A DNA stretch of 64,000 nt from Vibrio pelagius (GTDB lineage Bacteria; Pseudomonadota; Gammaproteobacteria; Enterobacterales; Vibrionaceae), in NCBI RefSeq assembly GCF_024347575.1, contig NZ_AP025503.1, positions 2,976,001 to 3,040,000 of the forward strand, read 5' to 3'. Below are positions 11,528-22,060 of the stretch, in pieces; position 1 is the stretch's first letter; each line of letters opens with the position of its first letter. A model generated the notes under the pieces. It was given only the letters and a program-made list of their open reading frames with translations, searched no databases and was not told the DNA's origin. The position numbers and the translations under genes are program-made.

Positions 11528-12022
11528 TTATGCCGCAGCTTCTTCTTTTTGGTCACGTAGTGCAGCGATAGTACGAACCAGCTTGCCTGCAGAAGCTTCT
11601 TTCATGCACATCATTAGGCGTGCAATTGCTTCGTCGTAAGTTGGTAGTGTCGCTAGTACTTCAGCATCAGTAACTGTGCCTTCAAATGCAGCAGCTTTGA
11701 TCTCGAAATCTTTGTTCTCTTTAGCGAAGTCTTTGAAAAGACGCGCTGCAGCACCTGGGTGCTCGTTAGAGAACGCGATCAGAGTTGGACCAGTGAAAGT
11801 GTCAGTTAGACACTCGTAGTCTGTACCCTGAACCGCACGACGTGCTAGTGTGTTACGAACAACTTTCATGTAAACACCCGCTTCGCGAGCTTGTTTACGT
11901 AGAGAAGTCATTGCGCCAACTTCAACGCCACGAGAATCAGCTACAACTGCAGAAAGTGCACCATTAGCTGCTTCGTTGACTTCAGCAACAATTGCTTTTT
12001 TGTCTTGAAGATTTAAAGCCAT
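11528..12022 (-). CDS. rplJ: 50S ribosomal protein L10
   Basis: A 164-aa base of the ribosomal stalk that binds 23S rRNA and L7/L12 dimers. [19 protein letters not shown] at the start and [11 protein letters not shown] are typical L10 signatures; the C-terminal helix (about residues 135-160) binds L7/L12. In gammaproteobacteria the L10-L7/L12 complex represses its own mRNA by binding the leader, which here would lie in 12023-12262. Confidence 0.97.
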   Translation of the reverse strand: MALNLQDKKAIVAEVNEAANGALSAVVADSRGVEVGAMTSLRKQAREAGVYMKVVRNTLARRAVQGTDYECLTDTFTGPTLIAFSNEHPGAAARLFKDFAKENKDFEIKAAAFEGTVTDAEVLATLPTYDEAIARLMMCMKEASAGKLVRTIAALRDQKEEAAA

Positions 12023-12059
12023 TTGGTTTAACCTCTGGTTGTGATTACAGCACTCATTA

Positions 12060-12262
12060 CAGTGTGTAATGAGCGTTTACGATGCTAATAAACATGAATC
12101 ACTTCATTTAAATTAGGCATCGCCTACGTAGGTTTTATTAAGCTATAACTCCGAAAAGCACAGCGCCTACGGTCTTGGGATAGATGATTTGAATCGCTTC
12201 AAAAATCACCCAACCACAAATATTAGGCGCAGAAGTATACACTAAATCTGCGCCTAAGCAAA
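12060..12262 (-). promoter_or_regulatory. Putative L10 leader of the rplJL-rpoBC mRNA
   Basis: The 240-bp gap upstream of rplJ contains blocks that read, on the minus strand, TTGGGTGATTTTTGAAGCGA, GACCGTAGGCGCTGTGC and CGGAGTTATAGCTTAAT. From memory these resemble the E. coli rplJ leader, where L10-(L12)4 binds. A hairpin AGGCGCAGA...TCTGCGCCT (12225-12256) directly follows rplA and might reduce read-through. Assigned by resemblance and position, not by covariance search. Confidence 0.6.
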
Positions 12263-12967
12263 TTAGTTTGCTTGAGTGTTCAGGCTAGCCTGATCAACAG
12301 CAACACCAGCACCCATAGTAGTAGAGATGCTTACTTTCTTCAGGAAAGTACCTTTCGCTGAAGAAGGCTTAGCTTTCTTAAGAGCAACTAGCAGAGCTTC
12401 AAGGTTTTCTTGAATCTGGTTAGCTTCGAAAGACGCTTTACCGATAGTAGTGTGGATGATGCCGTTCTTGTCGTTACGGTAACGAACCTGACCAGCTTTA
12501 GCGTTCTTAACAGCTTCAGCAACGTTAGGAGTTACAGTACCAACTTTAGGGTTTGGCATAAGGCCGCGTGGACCTAGGATAGTACCTAGTTGACCAACAA
12601 CGCGCATTGCATCTGGAGAAGCAACAACTACGTCGAAGTTCATTTCGCCTTTCTTCACTTGCTCAGCAAGATCTTCCATACCAACAACATCTGCGCCAGC
12701 TTCTTTAGCTGCTTCTGCGTTTGCACCTTGAGTGAACACAGCAACGCGGATTTCACGGCCAGTACCGTGAGGTAGCACAGTAGCGCCACGTACGTTTTGG
12801 TCAGATTTACGAGCATCGATGCCTAGGTTAACAGCAACATCAACAGACTCAACAAATTTAGCAGTAGCTAGTTCTTTAAGAAGAGCAACAGCTTCGTTGA
12901 TTTCGTACTCTTTAGTTACGTCAACTTTTTCGCGGATTACGCGCATACGCTTAGTAAGTTTTGCCAT
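12263..12967 (-). CDS. rplA: 50S ribosomal protein L1
   Basis: A 234-aa protein of the L1 stalk, which moves deacylated tRNA out of the E site and represses the L11 operon m[19 protein letters not shown] at the N-terminus and [15 protein letters not shown] (about residues 131-146) are family signatures. Only 4 bp separate it from rplK, so the two are translationally coupled. Confidence 0.97.
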   Translation of the reverse strand: MAKLTKRMRVIREKVDVTKEYEINEAVALLKELATAKFVESVDVAVNLGIDARKSDQNVRGATVLPHGTGREIRVAVFTQGANAEAAKEAGADVVGMEDLAEQVKKGEMNFDVVVASPDAMRVVGQLGTILGPRGLMPNPKVGTVTPNVAEAVKNAKAGQVRYRNDKNGIIHTTIGKASFEANQIQENLEALLVALKKAKPSSAKGTFLKKVSISTTMGAGVAVDQASLNTQAN

Positions 12968-12971
12968 CTTA

Positions 12972-13400
12972 TTAACCCTCTACCACTAGGCCCATTGAAC
13001 GAGCAGTACCAGCGATTGAACGCTTCATTGCTTCGATGTCAGCACCAGTCATATCAGCAGCTTTAGTTTCTGCGATTTCTTGGATTTGAGCGTCAGTTAC
13101 AGTACCCACTTTTTCAGTGTTTGGACGACCTGAACCAGACTTAACGCCAGCAGCTTTCTTAAGAAGAACAGCAGCAGGTGGAGTCTTAGTTACGAACGTG
13201 AAAGAACGATCGTTGTATACAGTAATAACTACTGGAGTCGGTAGACCTTTCTCAACAGATTCTGTTTTTGCGTTGAACGCTTTACAGAATTCCATGATGT
13301 TAACACCGTGTTGACCTAGAGCAGGACCAACCGGTGGCGACGGGTTTGCCATACCAGCTGCAACTTGCAGTTTGATATAAGCTTCAACTTTCTTAGCCAT
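12972..13400 (-). CDS. rplK: 50S ribosomal protein L11
   Basis: A 142-aa protein of the GTPase-associated centre. The sequence [20 protein letters not shown] then [20 protein letters not shown] defines the start at 13400. The frame stays open 20 codons further upstream, but that extension (MKLWGAC...) matches no L11. The C-terminal RNA-binding part [15 protein letters not shown] is normal. First gene of the rplKA pair; the nusG terminator lies about 90 bp upstream. Confidence 0.97.
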   Translation of the reverse strand: MAKKVEAYIKLQVAAGMANPSPPVGPALGQHGVNIMEFCKAFNAKTESVEKGLPTPVVITVYNDRSFTFVTKTPPAAVLLKKAAGVKSGSGRPNTEKVGTVTDAQIQEIAETKAADMTGADIEAMKRSIAGTARSMGLVVEG

Positions 13401-13485
13401 GATATTTCCTAATATTTGGGTACATGCGCTAGCCATAAGGCAAGCTCCCCATAATTTCAATGAACGCTTTTTACTTCCTCAGAAG

Positions 13486-13521
13486 TAAAAAGGCGCGAAA
13501 TTATAATCATAATTCGCGCCT
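13486..13521 (-). terminator. nusG (secE operon) terminator
   Basis: On the minus strand GGCGCGAA-TTATGATTATAA-TTTCGCGCC is followed by TTTTT. It separates secE-nusG from rplKA. Confidence 0.8.
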
Positions 13522-13612
13522 TAAACAACCCTAAAAAGGTGGTTTTTTATACTCTTTTAATTTGAACAAGTTGCTAATAAGTTATCCACAATTTTGTTCA
13601 ACTATTCGAGTC

Positions 13613-14161
13613 TTAGTCCAGCTTTTCAACCTGACCGAATTCAAGCTCAACAGGCGTTGCACGACCAAAGATCGATACAGAAACCTTAATGCGGCTCTTC
13701 TCGTAATCCACTTCTTCAACTGTACCGTTGAAATCAGCAAATGGACCATCGTTCACACGAACCACTTCACCAGCTTCGAACATAGTCTTAGGACGTGGAG
13801 CTTCGCTCGCTTTCTCTAGACGGTTCAGAATCGCATCAGCTTCTTTATCAGTGATTGGTGCAGGACGATCAGAGGTACCACCAATGAAGCCCATAACACG
13901 CGGAATGCTGCGTACTAAGTGCCATGATTCGTCATTCATGATCATCTGAACTAATACGTAGCCAGGGAAGAATTTACGTTCACTCTTACGACGTTGACCC
14001 GCGCGCATTTCCACTACTTCTTCAGTAGGTACTAGCACATCGCCAAACAGTTCTTCCATGTTGTGCATTTTAATATGTTCGCGTAGCGATTGAGCCACAC
14101 GACCTTCAAAGCCAGAGAAGGCTTGAACTACATACCAACGTTTTTTTGGAGCTTCACTCAT
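13613..14161 (-). CDS. nusG: Transcription termination/antitermination factor NusG
   Basis: 182 aa, family length. The NGN domain begins [20 protein letters not shown] (residues 6-25) and includes [10 protein letters not shown]; the C-terminal KOW domain holds [20 protein letters not shown] (about 127-146). NusG binds RNA polymerase beta', suppresses pausing, and links to Rho or ribosomal protein S10. 13 bp follow the secE stop, making a secE-nusG operon. Confidence 0.97.
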   Translation of the reverse strand: MSEAPKKRWYVVQAFSGFEGRVAQSLREHIKMHNMEELFGDVLVPTEEVVEMRAGQRRKSERKFFPGYVLVQMIMNDESWHLVRSIPRVMGFIGGTSDRPAPITDKEADAILNRLEKASEAPRPKTMFEAGEVVRVNDGPFADFNGTVEEVDYEKSRIKVSVSIFGRATPVELEFGQVEKLD

Positions 14162-14174
14162 GAATCAGAACCCT

Positions 14175-14552
14175 CTATACCCCAGTCACAAAGGCAACTA
14201 GACGAACCATAATGCCGTCGATGCCCCATAGTGCTAGAGCCATAACAATACTTACAGCTAGAACGATCAATGTGGTTTGCATAGTTTCTTGGCGTGTAGG
14301 CCAAACCACTTTACGAATCTCCATACGAGATTCTTTTGCAAATTCGATCGCAGCTTTACCTTTAGTTGTTGTTGCTGCAACGCCTAGTGCGGCAGCAATC
14401 AGCACAACTACACCTGCAGCGCGAATTACAACTGATAATTCACCATACAGGTAATTACCCACAACAGCGGCGGCTAGCAGAACAAAAGCGACAATCCACT
14501 TCATTGTATCTGCTGCACTTGAGCTATCAGGAGTCTCAGCGTTTGCTTTCAT
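14175..14552 (-). CDS. secE: Preprotein translocase subunit SecE
   Basis: 125 aa with three membrane segments, at roughly residues 18-36, 41-60 and 95-118, matching the E. coli-type three-helix SecE. The amphipathic stretch before the last helix, EFAKESRMEIRKVVWPTRQE, is the conserved SecE motif that clamps SecY. First gene of the secE-nusG operon. Confidence 0.95.
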   Translation of the reverse strand: MKANAETPDSSSAADTMKWIVAFVLLAAAVVGNYLYGELSVVIRAAGVVVLIAAALGVAATTTKGKAAIEFAKESRMEIRKVVWPTRQETMQTTLIVLAVSIVMALALWGIDGIMVRLVAFVTGV

Positions 14553-14729
14553 AAAACCAACCTGTGATAAGTCTTAAATATAGACGACAATAACCCCGCT
14601 GTTGCAGGGCACATTCCTTTGCGTTGCAGAACAACACATCTAACAGTCATTTTAGTCAAAAATGATCGTTTTATTCTTTGCTAAGAGACAAAGTTGCTGT
14701 GATTTCACGCAACTCTTTTTTTAGCGCAG

Positions 14730-14757
14730 AAAAAGGGCATCAAATGATGCCCTTTTT
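14730..14757 (-). terminator. tuf terminator
   Basis: AAAAAGGGCATC-AA-(AT)GATGCCCTTTTT, a strong symmetric hairpin 20 bp after the tuf stop; it can act in both directions. The rest of 14553-14776 must hold the secE promoter; no clear -35/-10 pair was chosen. Confidence 0.85.
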
Positions 14758-14776
14758 ACTAGTGGTTCGTCAAATC

Positions 14777-15961
14777 TTATGCAAAGATTTTAGCTACAAC
14801 ACCAGCACCTACAGTACGGCCACCTTCACGGATAGCGAAACGTAGGCCTTCGTCCATTGCGATTGGAGCGATTAGCTCAACAGTCATTTGAACGTTGTCA
14901 CCTGGCATTACCATTTCTACGCCTTCTGGTAGAGTGATGTCGCCTGTTACGTCAGTTGTACGGAAGTAGAACTGTGGACGGTAACCTTTGAAGAAAGGTG
15001 TGTGACGGCCGCCTTCGTCTTTAGAAAGTACGTATACTTCAGACTCGAACTTAGTGTGTGGGTTGATAGTGCCTTTAGCTGCTAGTACTTGACCACGTTC
15101 AACTTCGTCACGCTTAGTACCACGTAGAAGTGCACCAACGTTCTCACCTGCACGACCTTCGTCAAGAAGCTTACGGAACATCTCAACACCAGTACAAGTA
15201 GTCATTGTTGTTTCTTTGATACCAACGATTTCTACTTCGTCACCTACACGTAGGATACCACGCTCGATACGACCAGTTACAACAGTACCACGACCTTGGA
15301 TCGAGAATACGTCTTCGATTGGTAGTAGGAACGGTTGGTCTACTGCACGCTCTGGCTCTGGGATGTAAGAATCTAGAGCTTCTGCTAGCTCAACGATCTT
15401 GTCTTCCCATTGCTTCTCGCCGTTTAGTGCGCCAAGAGCTGAACCTTGGATTACTGGTAGGTCATCACCTGGGAATTCGTACTCAGAAAGAAGTTCACGA
15501 ACTTCCATTTCTACTAGTTCTAGTAGCTCTTCGTCATCTACCATGTCACATTTGTTCATGAATACGATGATGTAAGGGATACCAACTTGACGACCAAGTA
15601 GGATGTGCTCACGAGTTTGAGGCATTGGGCCGTCAGTCGCAGCAACAACTAGGATACCGCCGTCCATTTGTGCAGCACCAGTGATCATGTTTTTAACATA
15701 ATCCGCGTGTCCTGGACAGTCTACGTGTGCGTAGTGACGTGTTGGAGTGTCGTACTCAACGTGAGAAGTTGCGATTGTAATACCGCGCTCACGCTCTTCT
15801 GGAGCGTTATCGATAGATGCGAAGTCTTTCGCTTCACCACCGTACACTTTTGCAAGTGTAGTACAGATAGCAGCAGTTAGAGTTGTTTTACCGTGGTCAA
15901 CGTGGCCGATAGTACCAACGTTTACGTGCGGTTTCGTACGTTCAAATTTTTCTTTAGACAT
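14777..15961 (-). CDS. tufB: Elongation factor Tu
   Basis: 394 aa. GTPase that brings aminoacyl-tRNA to the ribosome. [20 protein letters not shown], then DHGKTT (G1), DCPGHADY (G3) and NKCD (G4) are present. The start at 15961 fits the family; the open frame runs 17 codons further upstream without homology. It is the distal gene of a thrU-tyrU-glyT-thrT-tuf transcription unit, exactly as in E. coli tufB, so it is named tufB by context. Confidence 0.97.
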   Translation of the reverse strand: MSKEKFERTKPHVNVGTIGHVDHGKTTLTAAICTTLAKVYGGEAKDFASIDNAPEERERGITIATSHVEYDTPTRHYAHVDCPGHADYVKNMITGAAQMDGGILVVAATDGPMPQTREHILLGRQVGIPYIIVFMNKCDMVDDEELLELVEMEVRELLSEYEFPGDDLPVIQGSALGALNGEKQWEDKIVELAEALDSYIPEPERAVDQPFLLPIEDVFSIQGRGTVVTGRIERGILRVGDEVEIVGIKETTMTTCTGVEMFRKLLDEGRAGENVGALLRGTKRDEVERGQVLAAKGTINPHTKFESEVYVLSKDEGGRHTPFFKGYRPQFYFRTTDVTGDITLPEGVEMVMPGDNVQMTVELIAPIAMDEGLRFAIREGGRTVGAGVVAKIFA

Positions 15962-16052
15962 GGGGTGTCCCTCTAGGTACGGATTAAGTGGCTTTGATGA
16001 CCACGCAACCAAAAAAATGGTTTTTTTATTTAAAGGAGAAGAAGCTTTAGAC

Positions 16053-16128
16053 TGGTGCTGATACCCAGATTTGAACTGGGGACCTCACCCTTACCAAGGG
16101 TGCGCTCTACCGACTGAGCTATATCAGC
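16053..16128 (-). tRNA. thrT: tRNA-Thr (GGT)
   Basis: A 76-nt cloverleaf with encoded CCA. Acceptor GCTGATA pairs with TATCAGC; the anticodon loop CTTGGTAA reads GGT; T arm GTTCAAATC. Last tRNA before tuf. Confidence 0.95.
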
Positions 16129-16142
16129 ACACAAATTTGAGT

Positions 16143-16217
<75 letters not shown>

Positions 16218-16256
16218 AACACGTAACTCTGTTTGAGCTATTTAACCTTTAGAATA

Positions 16257-16341
<85 letters not shown>

Positions 16342-16384
16342 AAATTTTTAAGCTTTCTTCTCGCTCTCTTAAGAGGGAAGAAAG

Positions 16385-16460
<76 letters not shown>

Positions 16461-16473
16461 ACAAGTGGGGCGC

Positions 16474-16502
16474 ATTTTATTGAATGATTTTCCACCTTGC
16501 AA
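16474..16502 (-). promoter_or_regulatory. Promoter of the tRNA-tufB operon
   Basis: On the minus strand a -35 TTGCAA (16497-16502), 17-bp spacer and -10 TAAAAT (16474-16479) are followed by the GC-rich discriminator GCGCCCC, typical of stringently controlled stable-RNA promoters. It lies about 13 bp upstream of the thrU mature 5' end. Confidence 0.7.
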
Positions 16503-16669
16503 TAGTAAATTGAAAAAAAATGGAAAAATCTAATAAGTAATGAAATCTAGTGGGTATTTCTTATTAAGTTTGCCTCTTTAATCCACATCTCTCTCACGAA
16601 TATATTTTATTTATCCAGCGCATGATGTATTTTCCATGCACTTGTTTTGTAACCCACTATAGAGTTTTT

Positions 16670-17593
16670 ATGAGCCCATTTATGTCATTTGACCGCGAAC
16701 GTTGGTCTGAACTAAGAAATTTAGTTCCCATGACACTGTCAGAAAATGACTTAAAAGAGCTTCAAGGGATCAATGAAAAATTGACGATGGAAGAAGCGGT
16801 AGAGATCTACCTACCCCTATCACGTCTATTAAACCTCTATGTGGCAGCAAGACAGAACCGTAACTCAGTGCTCCAACAGTTTTTGGATAAAGACGAGAAA
16901 GCGCCTCCCTTTGTTATTGGTATTGCAGGCAGTGTCGCAGTAGGGAAAAGCACCACAGCTCGATTACTGAAAGCCCTGCTTTCTCGCTGGGACAATCATC
17001 CTAAAGTTGAGCTGGTAACCACCGACGGCTTTCTATATCCAAACGAAGTGCTGCAAGAAAAAGGATTAATGGGCAAAAAAGGCTTTCCAGAGTCTTATGA
17101 TATTAAACGCTTGGTGAAGTTTGTTTCTGATGTCAAAGCCTGTAAGCGCAATGTGCAGGCGCCTGTCTACTCACACCTAACCTACAACATCACCGACGAA
17201 GTGAAAGAGGTCGATCTTCCAGATGTCTTGATCATCGAAGGGCTGAATGTACTGCAGAGTGGTATGAACTACCCACACGAACCACATCGTGTATTTATTT
17301 CAGATTTCTTGGATTTCTCTCTTTATGTCGACGCAGACAGCGCGCAAATTCAAGAGTGGTATGTGAATCGCTTTATGAAGTTCCGTGAGGGTGCATTCGC
17401 CAAACCAGGTTCTTACTTTAGCCACTACACCCTGCTCAATGATCAAGAAGCGGTCGATAAGGCTCAGAATATCTGGAAGTCGATTAATGGCCTCAACTTA
17501 GAGCAGAATATTTTACCGACCAGAGAAAGAGCGCACCTTATTCTACGCAAGGGCGCAGATCATATGGTTGAAGAGGTTTTGCTGCGTAAATAA
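16670..17593 (+). CDS. coaA: Pantothenate kinase (type I)
   Basis: First and rate-limiting step of coenzyme A synthesis: pantothenate + ATP to 4'-phosphopantothenate. 307 aa from the ATG at 16670 ([16 protein letters not shown]); an in-frame ATG at 16622 would add 16 residues not seen in the family. The P-loop is GSVAVGKST (about residues 88-96); [23 protein letters not shown] and [12 protein letters not shown] are CoaA signatures. It diverges from the tRNA-tuf operon and converges on birA. Confidence 0.95.
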   Translation: MSPFMSFDRERWSELRNLVPMTLSENDLKELQGINEKLTMEEAVEIYLPLSRLLNLYVAARQNRNSVLQQFLDKDEKAPPFVIGIAGSVAVGKSTTARLLKALLSRWDNHPKVELVTTDGFLYPNEVLQEKGLMGKKGFPESYDIKRLVKFVSDVKACKRNVQAPVYSHLTYNITDEVKEVDLPDVLIIEGLNVLQSGMNYPHEPHRVFISDFLDFSLYVDADSAQIQEWYVNRFMKFREGAFAKPGSYFSHYTLLNDQEAVDKAQNIWKSINGLNLEQNILPTRERAHLILRKGADHMVEEVLLRK

Positions 17594-17613
17594 TAAAGGT
17601 ACTTTTATTTCAA

Positions 17614-18579
17614 TTAGTCCGCCTTGCGCAGCGAGATTTCACCTCCAATGTAGGCTTCAATACCATTCTCAGTTTCTAATAGAACGGCGCCTTGCTCATT
17701 TATGCCTTTGACTGTGCCTTCTATCTCTCTTGGTCCAATGATCAAACGAACCGAACGTCCTAGGAAGTTATCTAATCGGTTCCAGCGTCCAACGAAGTCT
17801 GTCATTCCTTTGAGCTCATACTCATCAAGTGCTTTATACCAAGCATTAATTAACGCCTGCGCGAGTTCATTACGGTCTGGAACCTGACCTCCGCAGACCT
17901 CTTTCAACGAAGTCCACGGTTGCCCAATACCCGATGTATTTGGGTCCATTGATAAATTAAGACCCATACCAATAACGATATTAGCGGCACCACCAGATTG
18001 CCCTGAAAGCTCAACCAAGATTCCCGCAAGTTTCTTATCATTGTGGTATAGGTCGTTCGGCCATTTGAGCTTAATCCCTTCGACACCCATCTCCTCAAGC
18101 GCTTCGACAATGGCAACACCGACGACTAGACTCAGTCCCATTGCCGCCGCCATACCAGCGTCCAGTCGCCAGTACATCGATAGATATAAGTTGGCACCAA
18201 ACGGAGATACCCACTCGCGTCCACGACGACCACGCCCAGCGGCTTGATATTCAGCAATACATACTGACCCTGACTCTAGAGAGTCTCCCTTATCAAGCAG
18301 ATGTTGGTTTGTAGAACCGATAATAGGTATAAGTTCTAAGGAAGAGTCTGCGCCAGGCGCCTTAAGCTTCGAATCATCAAGCATGTTCAGTGGCTGAGCG
18401 AGCTTATAACCCTTGCCTTGTACTCGATAAACATCTAGCCCCCACTCTTGTATACCCTTGATATGCTTACTGATAGCCGCACGAGAGACACCTATCAGTT
18501 CGCCAAGCGCTTCTCCGGAATGGAACTCGCCATCAGCCAGAGCTTTAAGTAGGGTTAACTTGGTTGTGTGGTCTCTCAT
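17614..18579 (-). CDS. birA: Bifunctional biotin-[acetyl-CoA-carboxylase] ligase / biotin operon repressor
   Basis: 321 aa. N-terminal winged-helix DNA-binding domain (LGELIGVSRAAISKHIKGIQ, about residues 24-43), then the ligase core with the biotinyl-AMP loop GRGRRGREW (about 114-122), KWPNDLYHNDKKLAGILVEL and a C-terminal SH3-like domain. It biotinylates AccB and represses bio genes. It overlaps the murB stop by 4 bp (ATGA), so the pair is translationally coupled, as in other gammaproteobacteria. Confidence 0.96.
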   Translation of the reverse strand: MRDHTTKLTLLKALADGEFHSGEALGELIGVSRAAISKHIKGIQEWGLDVYRVQGKGYKLAQPLNMLDDSKLKAPGADSSLELIPIIGSTNQHLLDKGDSLESGSVCIAEYQAAGRGRRGREWVSPFGANLYLSMYWRLDAGMAAAMGLSLVVGVAIVEALEEMGVEGIKLKWPNDLYHNDKKLAGILVELSGQSGGAANIVIGMGLNLSMDPNTSGIGQPWTSLKEVCGGQVPDRNELAQALINAWYKALDEYELKGMTDFVGRWNRLDNFLGRSVRLIIGPREIEGTVKGINEQGAVLLETENGIEAYIGGEISLRKAD

Positions 18580-19622
18580 GCTAGCGCCTCCAGTGCGATA
18601 TCGAGATTGATCTCACCGTCTTTACCCATAAACCTCACTTCATGTTCGAGCGTAATACCAAACTTCTCTTTAACGGCAGTGCGAACTTGGTTTGCTAGTC
18701 GTACAACATCAGAAGATGAGGCGTCATTGTAGTTGATCAGAACCAAGGCTTGATTTGGGTGTACCTGAGCGCCCCCTTCTCTACGTCCTTTGAACTGGCA
18801 TTGATCGATCAACCAACCAGCAGCCACTTTGATCTTATCGCCACTCTCATAGCCAACAATATTTGGATAAGTTTGAGTTAAGCGATCATAGTGATCCTTT
18901 TCGATCACCGGGTTTTTGAAGAAGCTGCCCGCATTACCACTTACAGCGGGGTCAGGAAGCTTGCTTGAGCGAATAGCACAGACTTCATCGAAGATAACGC
19001 GAGGGGAAATCGTCTCCATGTCCAACGCTTTGAGTGGCCCATAGTGATTACATGGTTGCCAGTCTTTACTCAAGATTAAACCAATCGCGACCACGATTGC
19101 TTTACCATAAAGGGCATGCTTGAATATCGAGTCACGATAACCAAATTGGCACTCTTCGCGACCTAACCTCTTTACTGTGTATGTGTCTAAGCACAGGATA
19201 TCGACGTATTCACATACATCTTGTAATTCAACGCCATAAGCTCCAATGTTCTGAATCGGGGCAGAACCAGAACACCCAGGAATCATGGCTAGATTTTCTA
19301 ATCCACCAATGCCTTGCTCTACAGACCACTTCACCAAGCTTGGCCAGTCTTCACCACCACTAATATGCAGCTTATAGTGTGTTTCAGTTTCGGTTCGCTC
19401 AATCCCTTCCAGCTTATTCACCATCACTAAGCCTGCAAAGTGCTCGGTAAATAGCATGTTGCTACCCTTGCCTAACATCAATTTTGGAAGGTGGCTCCAC
19501 TGTGGGGATTGGTAAGCAGAGATCAGATCGTCTACAGAGCGGATTTCAATAAGCACATCACAAGTCTGCTCGATAGAGAAGGTATGTGCCTTTTTCAAAC
19601 TGGCATTGAGATAAGATTGCAT
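18576..19622 (-). CDS. murB: UDP-N-acetylenolpyruvoylglucosamine reductase
   Basis: FAD-dependent reductase that makes UDP-MurNAc in peptidoglycan synthesis. 348 aa from the ATG at 19622 (MQSYLNASLKKAHTFSIEQ); an upstream TTG at 19634 is less likely. FAD-binding LGKGSNMLFT and GLENLAMIPGCSGSAPIQNI, a type I YRDS(I)FK segment and the catalytic serine in GNAGSFFKNPVI are visible. Upstream partner of birA. Confidence 0.95.
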   Translation of the reverse strand: MQSYLNASLKKAHTFSIEQTCDVLIEIRSVDDLISAYQSPQWSHLPKLMLGKGSNMLFTEHFAGLVMVNKLEGIERTETETHYKLHISGGEDWPSLVKWSVEQGIGGLENLAMIPGCSGSAPIQNIGAYGVELQDVCEYVDILCLDTYTVKRLGREECQFGYRDSIFKHALYGKAIVVAIGLILSKDWQPCNHYGPLKALDMETISPRVIFDEVCAIRSSKLPDPAVSGNAGSFFKNPVIEKDHYDRLTQTYPNIVGYESGDKIKVAAGWLIDQCQFKGRREGGAQVHPNQALVLINYNDASSSDVVRLANQVRTAVKEKFGITLEHEVRFMGKDGEINLDIALEALA

Positions 19623-19688
19623 GGCGATATTCAATTAAACTAAACTGCGTCCATTCTACAGCAGTTACCCAACCGGCGCAGTGATTGA

Positions 19689-20120
19689 ATGAACAATGTA
19701 ATAATAGCCCAGCTGGATCCGATCAAAGTTCCATTAGTTAAGCGCTTCTATAAAGAGCACTACCCTTCCGGTAAAGCGAACAAGAGCGAGTTAATCTACT
19801 CGTTAACCGTCGATAACCAACTATTGGGAGTGGTTCGTCTTCGCACAATCGAGCAGTTTCGCTTACTAACAGGAATGGCAATTTCAAAAGAGTATCGAGG
19901 GCAACAACTGGGGAAACAGTTGATGGACTACTGTGAAGAAAAAACGTTGAATGAGCAAGATTATTGCTTTGCTTACACCCATCTAGAGAACTTTTATAAC
20001 CGCCACCATTTCGTAAAAATATCACCTCAAGAGTTGCCAAATAGTCTGAAAAACCTCTTCGAACGATATACAAATAGTGGAAAAGATCTCATTCCTATGC
20101 ATTATCAGCAAAATTGTTAG
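19689..20120 (+). CDS. GNAT-family N-acetyltransferase
   Basis: A 143-aa single-domain GNAT protein. The acetyl-CoA binding motif A is MAISKEYRGQQLGKQLMDYC (about residues 64-83, containing the R/Q-x-x-G-x-G/A-like RGQQLGKQL), preceded by the strand LLGVVRLRTI. The substrate is not predictable. It diverges from murB across 66 bp and lies 91 bp before pssA. Weak Shine-Dalgarno. Confidence 0.75.
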   Translation: MNNVIIAQLDPIKVPLVKRFYKEHYPSGKANKSELIYSLTVDNQLLGVVRLRTIEQFRLLTGMAISKEYRGQQLGKQLMDYCEEKTLNEQDYCFAYTHLENFYNRHHFVKISPQELPNSLKNLFERYTNSGKDLIPMHYQQNC

Positions 20121-20211
20121 AGAATGCCTCGATTATCTAGTAATTCGCCATTTGCCTTTGGTAAAATTCGCTGTTCGCAATTTTGCATATTTTTAAGGTC
20201 AAACAGTCAAT

Positions 20212-21552
20212 ATGATTGCTAGTAGGAATCCATTCACACAGTTGCCCACTGTCGCTCAGAACCCCGATAAGTTTGAAGTACTGTTATCAGCACAAGAGTT
20301 CAGAACTCGTTTACTTAAAGAGATCTCTGAAGCAACTCAGCGTATCTGTCTGGTTGCTCTCTATCTAGAAGATGACGAAGCCGGTCGTGAGATCCTTACT
20401 GCACTGTATGAAGCTAAGCAAAGCAACCCTCAGCTTGATATCAGTGTCTGTGTTGATTGGCACCGAGCTCAACGTGGCCTTATTGGTGCGGAATCATCAG
20501 AAGGTAACGCTGCGATGTATAAAGCATTCGCAGACAAGTATGAGCATGAAGTCCCTGTTTATGGCATCCCTGTTCGTGGTAAAGAAGTCTTTGGTGTGCT
20601 TCACCTGAAAGGGTTCATCGTTGACAATAAAGTTATCTACAGTGGTGCTAGCCTCAATAACATCTATCTGAACTATCACGACCGCTACCGTTTCGACCGT
20701 TACCATGTTCTAAACAACAAGACTCTGGCTGACACCATGTTCAGCTACGTGCAAGAACAGATGGTGGCAGACACAGCGGTAAATAATCTAGCCGCTCATA
20801 GCAAACCAACCACTAAGCAACTTAAGTCAGCGATCCGTCAATTCCGCTCAACACTAGCGCGCTCTCAATATCAGTTTAAGAGCGAAGAGGTCTCAAGTGA
20901 GCAGGTGGCAGTGACTCCGCTTGTTGGCATTGGTAAGCGCCGTAACCGCCTAAACCAAGGCATCAATCAGTTGATCGCTCAAGCCAAAGATGAAATCTTC
21001 ATCTGCACCCCTTACTTCAACTTCCCACCTAGTCTTGCGAAGGAAGTGAAAAAAGCCCTTAAACGTGGGGTAAAGGTAAGTATTGTTGTTGGTGATAAAA
21101 CGGCGAATGACTTCTTTATCTCTCCAGAAGAAGAGTTCAAGACCATCGGTGGCCTGCCTTACCTATATGAGCTAAACCTTCGTCGTTTCGCGAAAGCGAA
21201 TGAGGCGAACATTGCAAGTCGTAAACTGTCTATCCACCTTTGGAAGCACGATTCAAATAGCTTCCACCTGAAAGGTATTTGGGTAGATAAGCGCTACATG
21301 CTTCTTACTGGTAACAACCTGAACCCAAGAGCTTGGAAACTCGATCTTGAGAACGGTATTTTCATCCAAGATAACTACAATCATCTAGCAGACAAGTTCC
21401 AAGCTGAAGTAGACAATATCCTTCAACATACTCAGCTGATCTGCACTTATAAGCAGCTAGACAAAGTTGATAGCTATCCAACCGAAGTCCAGAAGCTAAT
21501 ACGCAAAATAACACGCGTAAAAGCTGACAGAGTACTTAAACAGATTCTATAA
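20212..21552 (+). CDS. pssA: CDP-diacylglycerol-serine O-phosphatidyltransferase (PLD-type)
   Basis: Makes phosphatidylserine, the precursor of phosphatidylethanolamine. 446 aa, near the 451 of E. coli PssA. Two phospholipase-D HxKx4D motifs are visible: HLKGFIVD (about residues 129-136) and HLKGIWVD (about 352-359), together with VDWHRAQRG, GDKTANDF and GNNLNPRAWKLDLENG. Of peripheral membrane type, with no transmembrane segments. Single transcription unit with its own terminator. Confidence 0.95.
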   Translation: MIASRNPFTQLPTVAQNPDKFEVLLSAQEFRTRLLKEISEATQRICLVALYLEDDEAGREILTALYEAKQSNPQLDISVCVDWHRAQRGLIGAESSEGNAAMYKAFADKYEHEVPVYGIPVRGKEVFGVLHLKGFIVDNKVIYSGASLNNIYLNYHDRYRFDRYHVLNNKTLADTMFSYVQEQMVADTAVNNLAAHSKPTTKQLKSAIRQFRSTLARSQYQFKSEEVSSEQVAVTPLVGIGKRRNRLNQGINQLIAQAKDEIFICTPYFNFPPSLAKEVKKALKRGVKVSIVVGDKTANDFFISPEEEFKTIGGLPYLYELNLRRFAKANEANIASRKLSIHLWKHDSNSFHLKGIWVDKRYMLLTGNNLNPRAWKLDLENGIFIQDNYNHLADKFQAEVDNILQHTQLICTYKQLDKVDSYPTEVQKLIRKITRVKADRVLKQIL

Positions 21553-21579
21553 GTATCAGCTTTAAATTGTCTCTACCTT

Positions 21580-21607
21580 AACGCCTAGCAAGTCGCTGGG
21601 CGTTTTT
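21580..21607 (+). terminator. pssA terminator
   Basis: AACGCCTAGC-AAGTC-GCTGGGCGTT followed by TTT, 27 bp after the pssA stop. Confidence 0.8.
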
Positions 21608-21616
21608 GTATCTATA

Positions 21617-21641
21617 ATACGAGATAGGAGATACGAGATAG
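21617..21641. repeat. Short tandem repeat ATACGAGATAG x2
   Basis: Two perfect 11-bp copies separated by GAG, just downstream of the pssA terminator. Confidence 0.6.
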
Positions 21642-21974
21642 TTTTCTCTGGCTGCATTGCCTGCCTTGTCAACGTTTTACCATTAGAACTGATTTCACTG
21701 AACAGGTAATACTTCCGCCGTCGTAACTTAAATAGGGTTTATCACTTCAATCAACTAGGTCAGGAACTAATCTTATTACCTAACAAGGTAACTATCTTTT
21801 GTTAGCGGATATAGTGCCTGAGCATATCTGCTTAAGTTTATATGAAGTTGCCAGTCGGATTAGAATCGCTGGTCTAAGGCTAAGACATCTATCCATTGAA
21901 AAGACGAAATGCCTGTGGTCACAGGAGACCAGGACTCCTTGGTCGAAGACCAAAATACCTATCCCCAGAAACGA

Positions 21975-22005
21975 CGAAAGCCTAGTCGTAAGACTAGGCT
22001 TTCTG
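21975..22005 (-). terminator. Second rrn-tail terminator
   Basis: AAAGCCTAGTC-GTAA/TTAC-GACTAGGCTTT, followed on the minus strand by TCGTCGTTTCTG. In the minus direction it would be the next stop signal after the rrn operon if the IS pair were absent. Confidence 0.6.
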
Positions 22006-22060
22006 ATAATACCAATCGCACTAATTTTGTGATCTAATATCAACTTCAAAAGGAGTTGAT

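Larger units (their letters stand above)
21608..22009. other. Non-coding region before the IS pair
   Basis: No gene is supported. It starts with a tandem ATACGAGATAG repeat (21617-21627 and 21631-21641). The stretch 21642-21890 shows nothing recognisable. The part from about 21895 resembles the tail unit seen beyond the rrn terminator at 24359-24460 and ends in its own hairpin terminator. Confidence 0.5.

Noticed and set aside
13401..13460. Longer L11 start at 13460
   Set aside because: The extra 20 residues match no L11, and [11 protein letters not shown] at 13400 is the family start.
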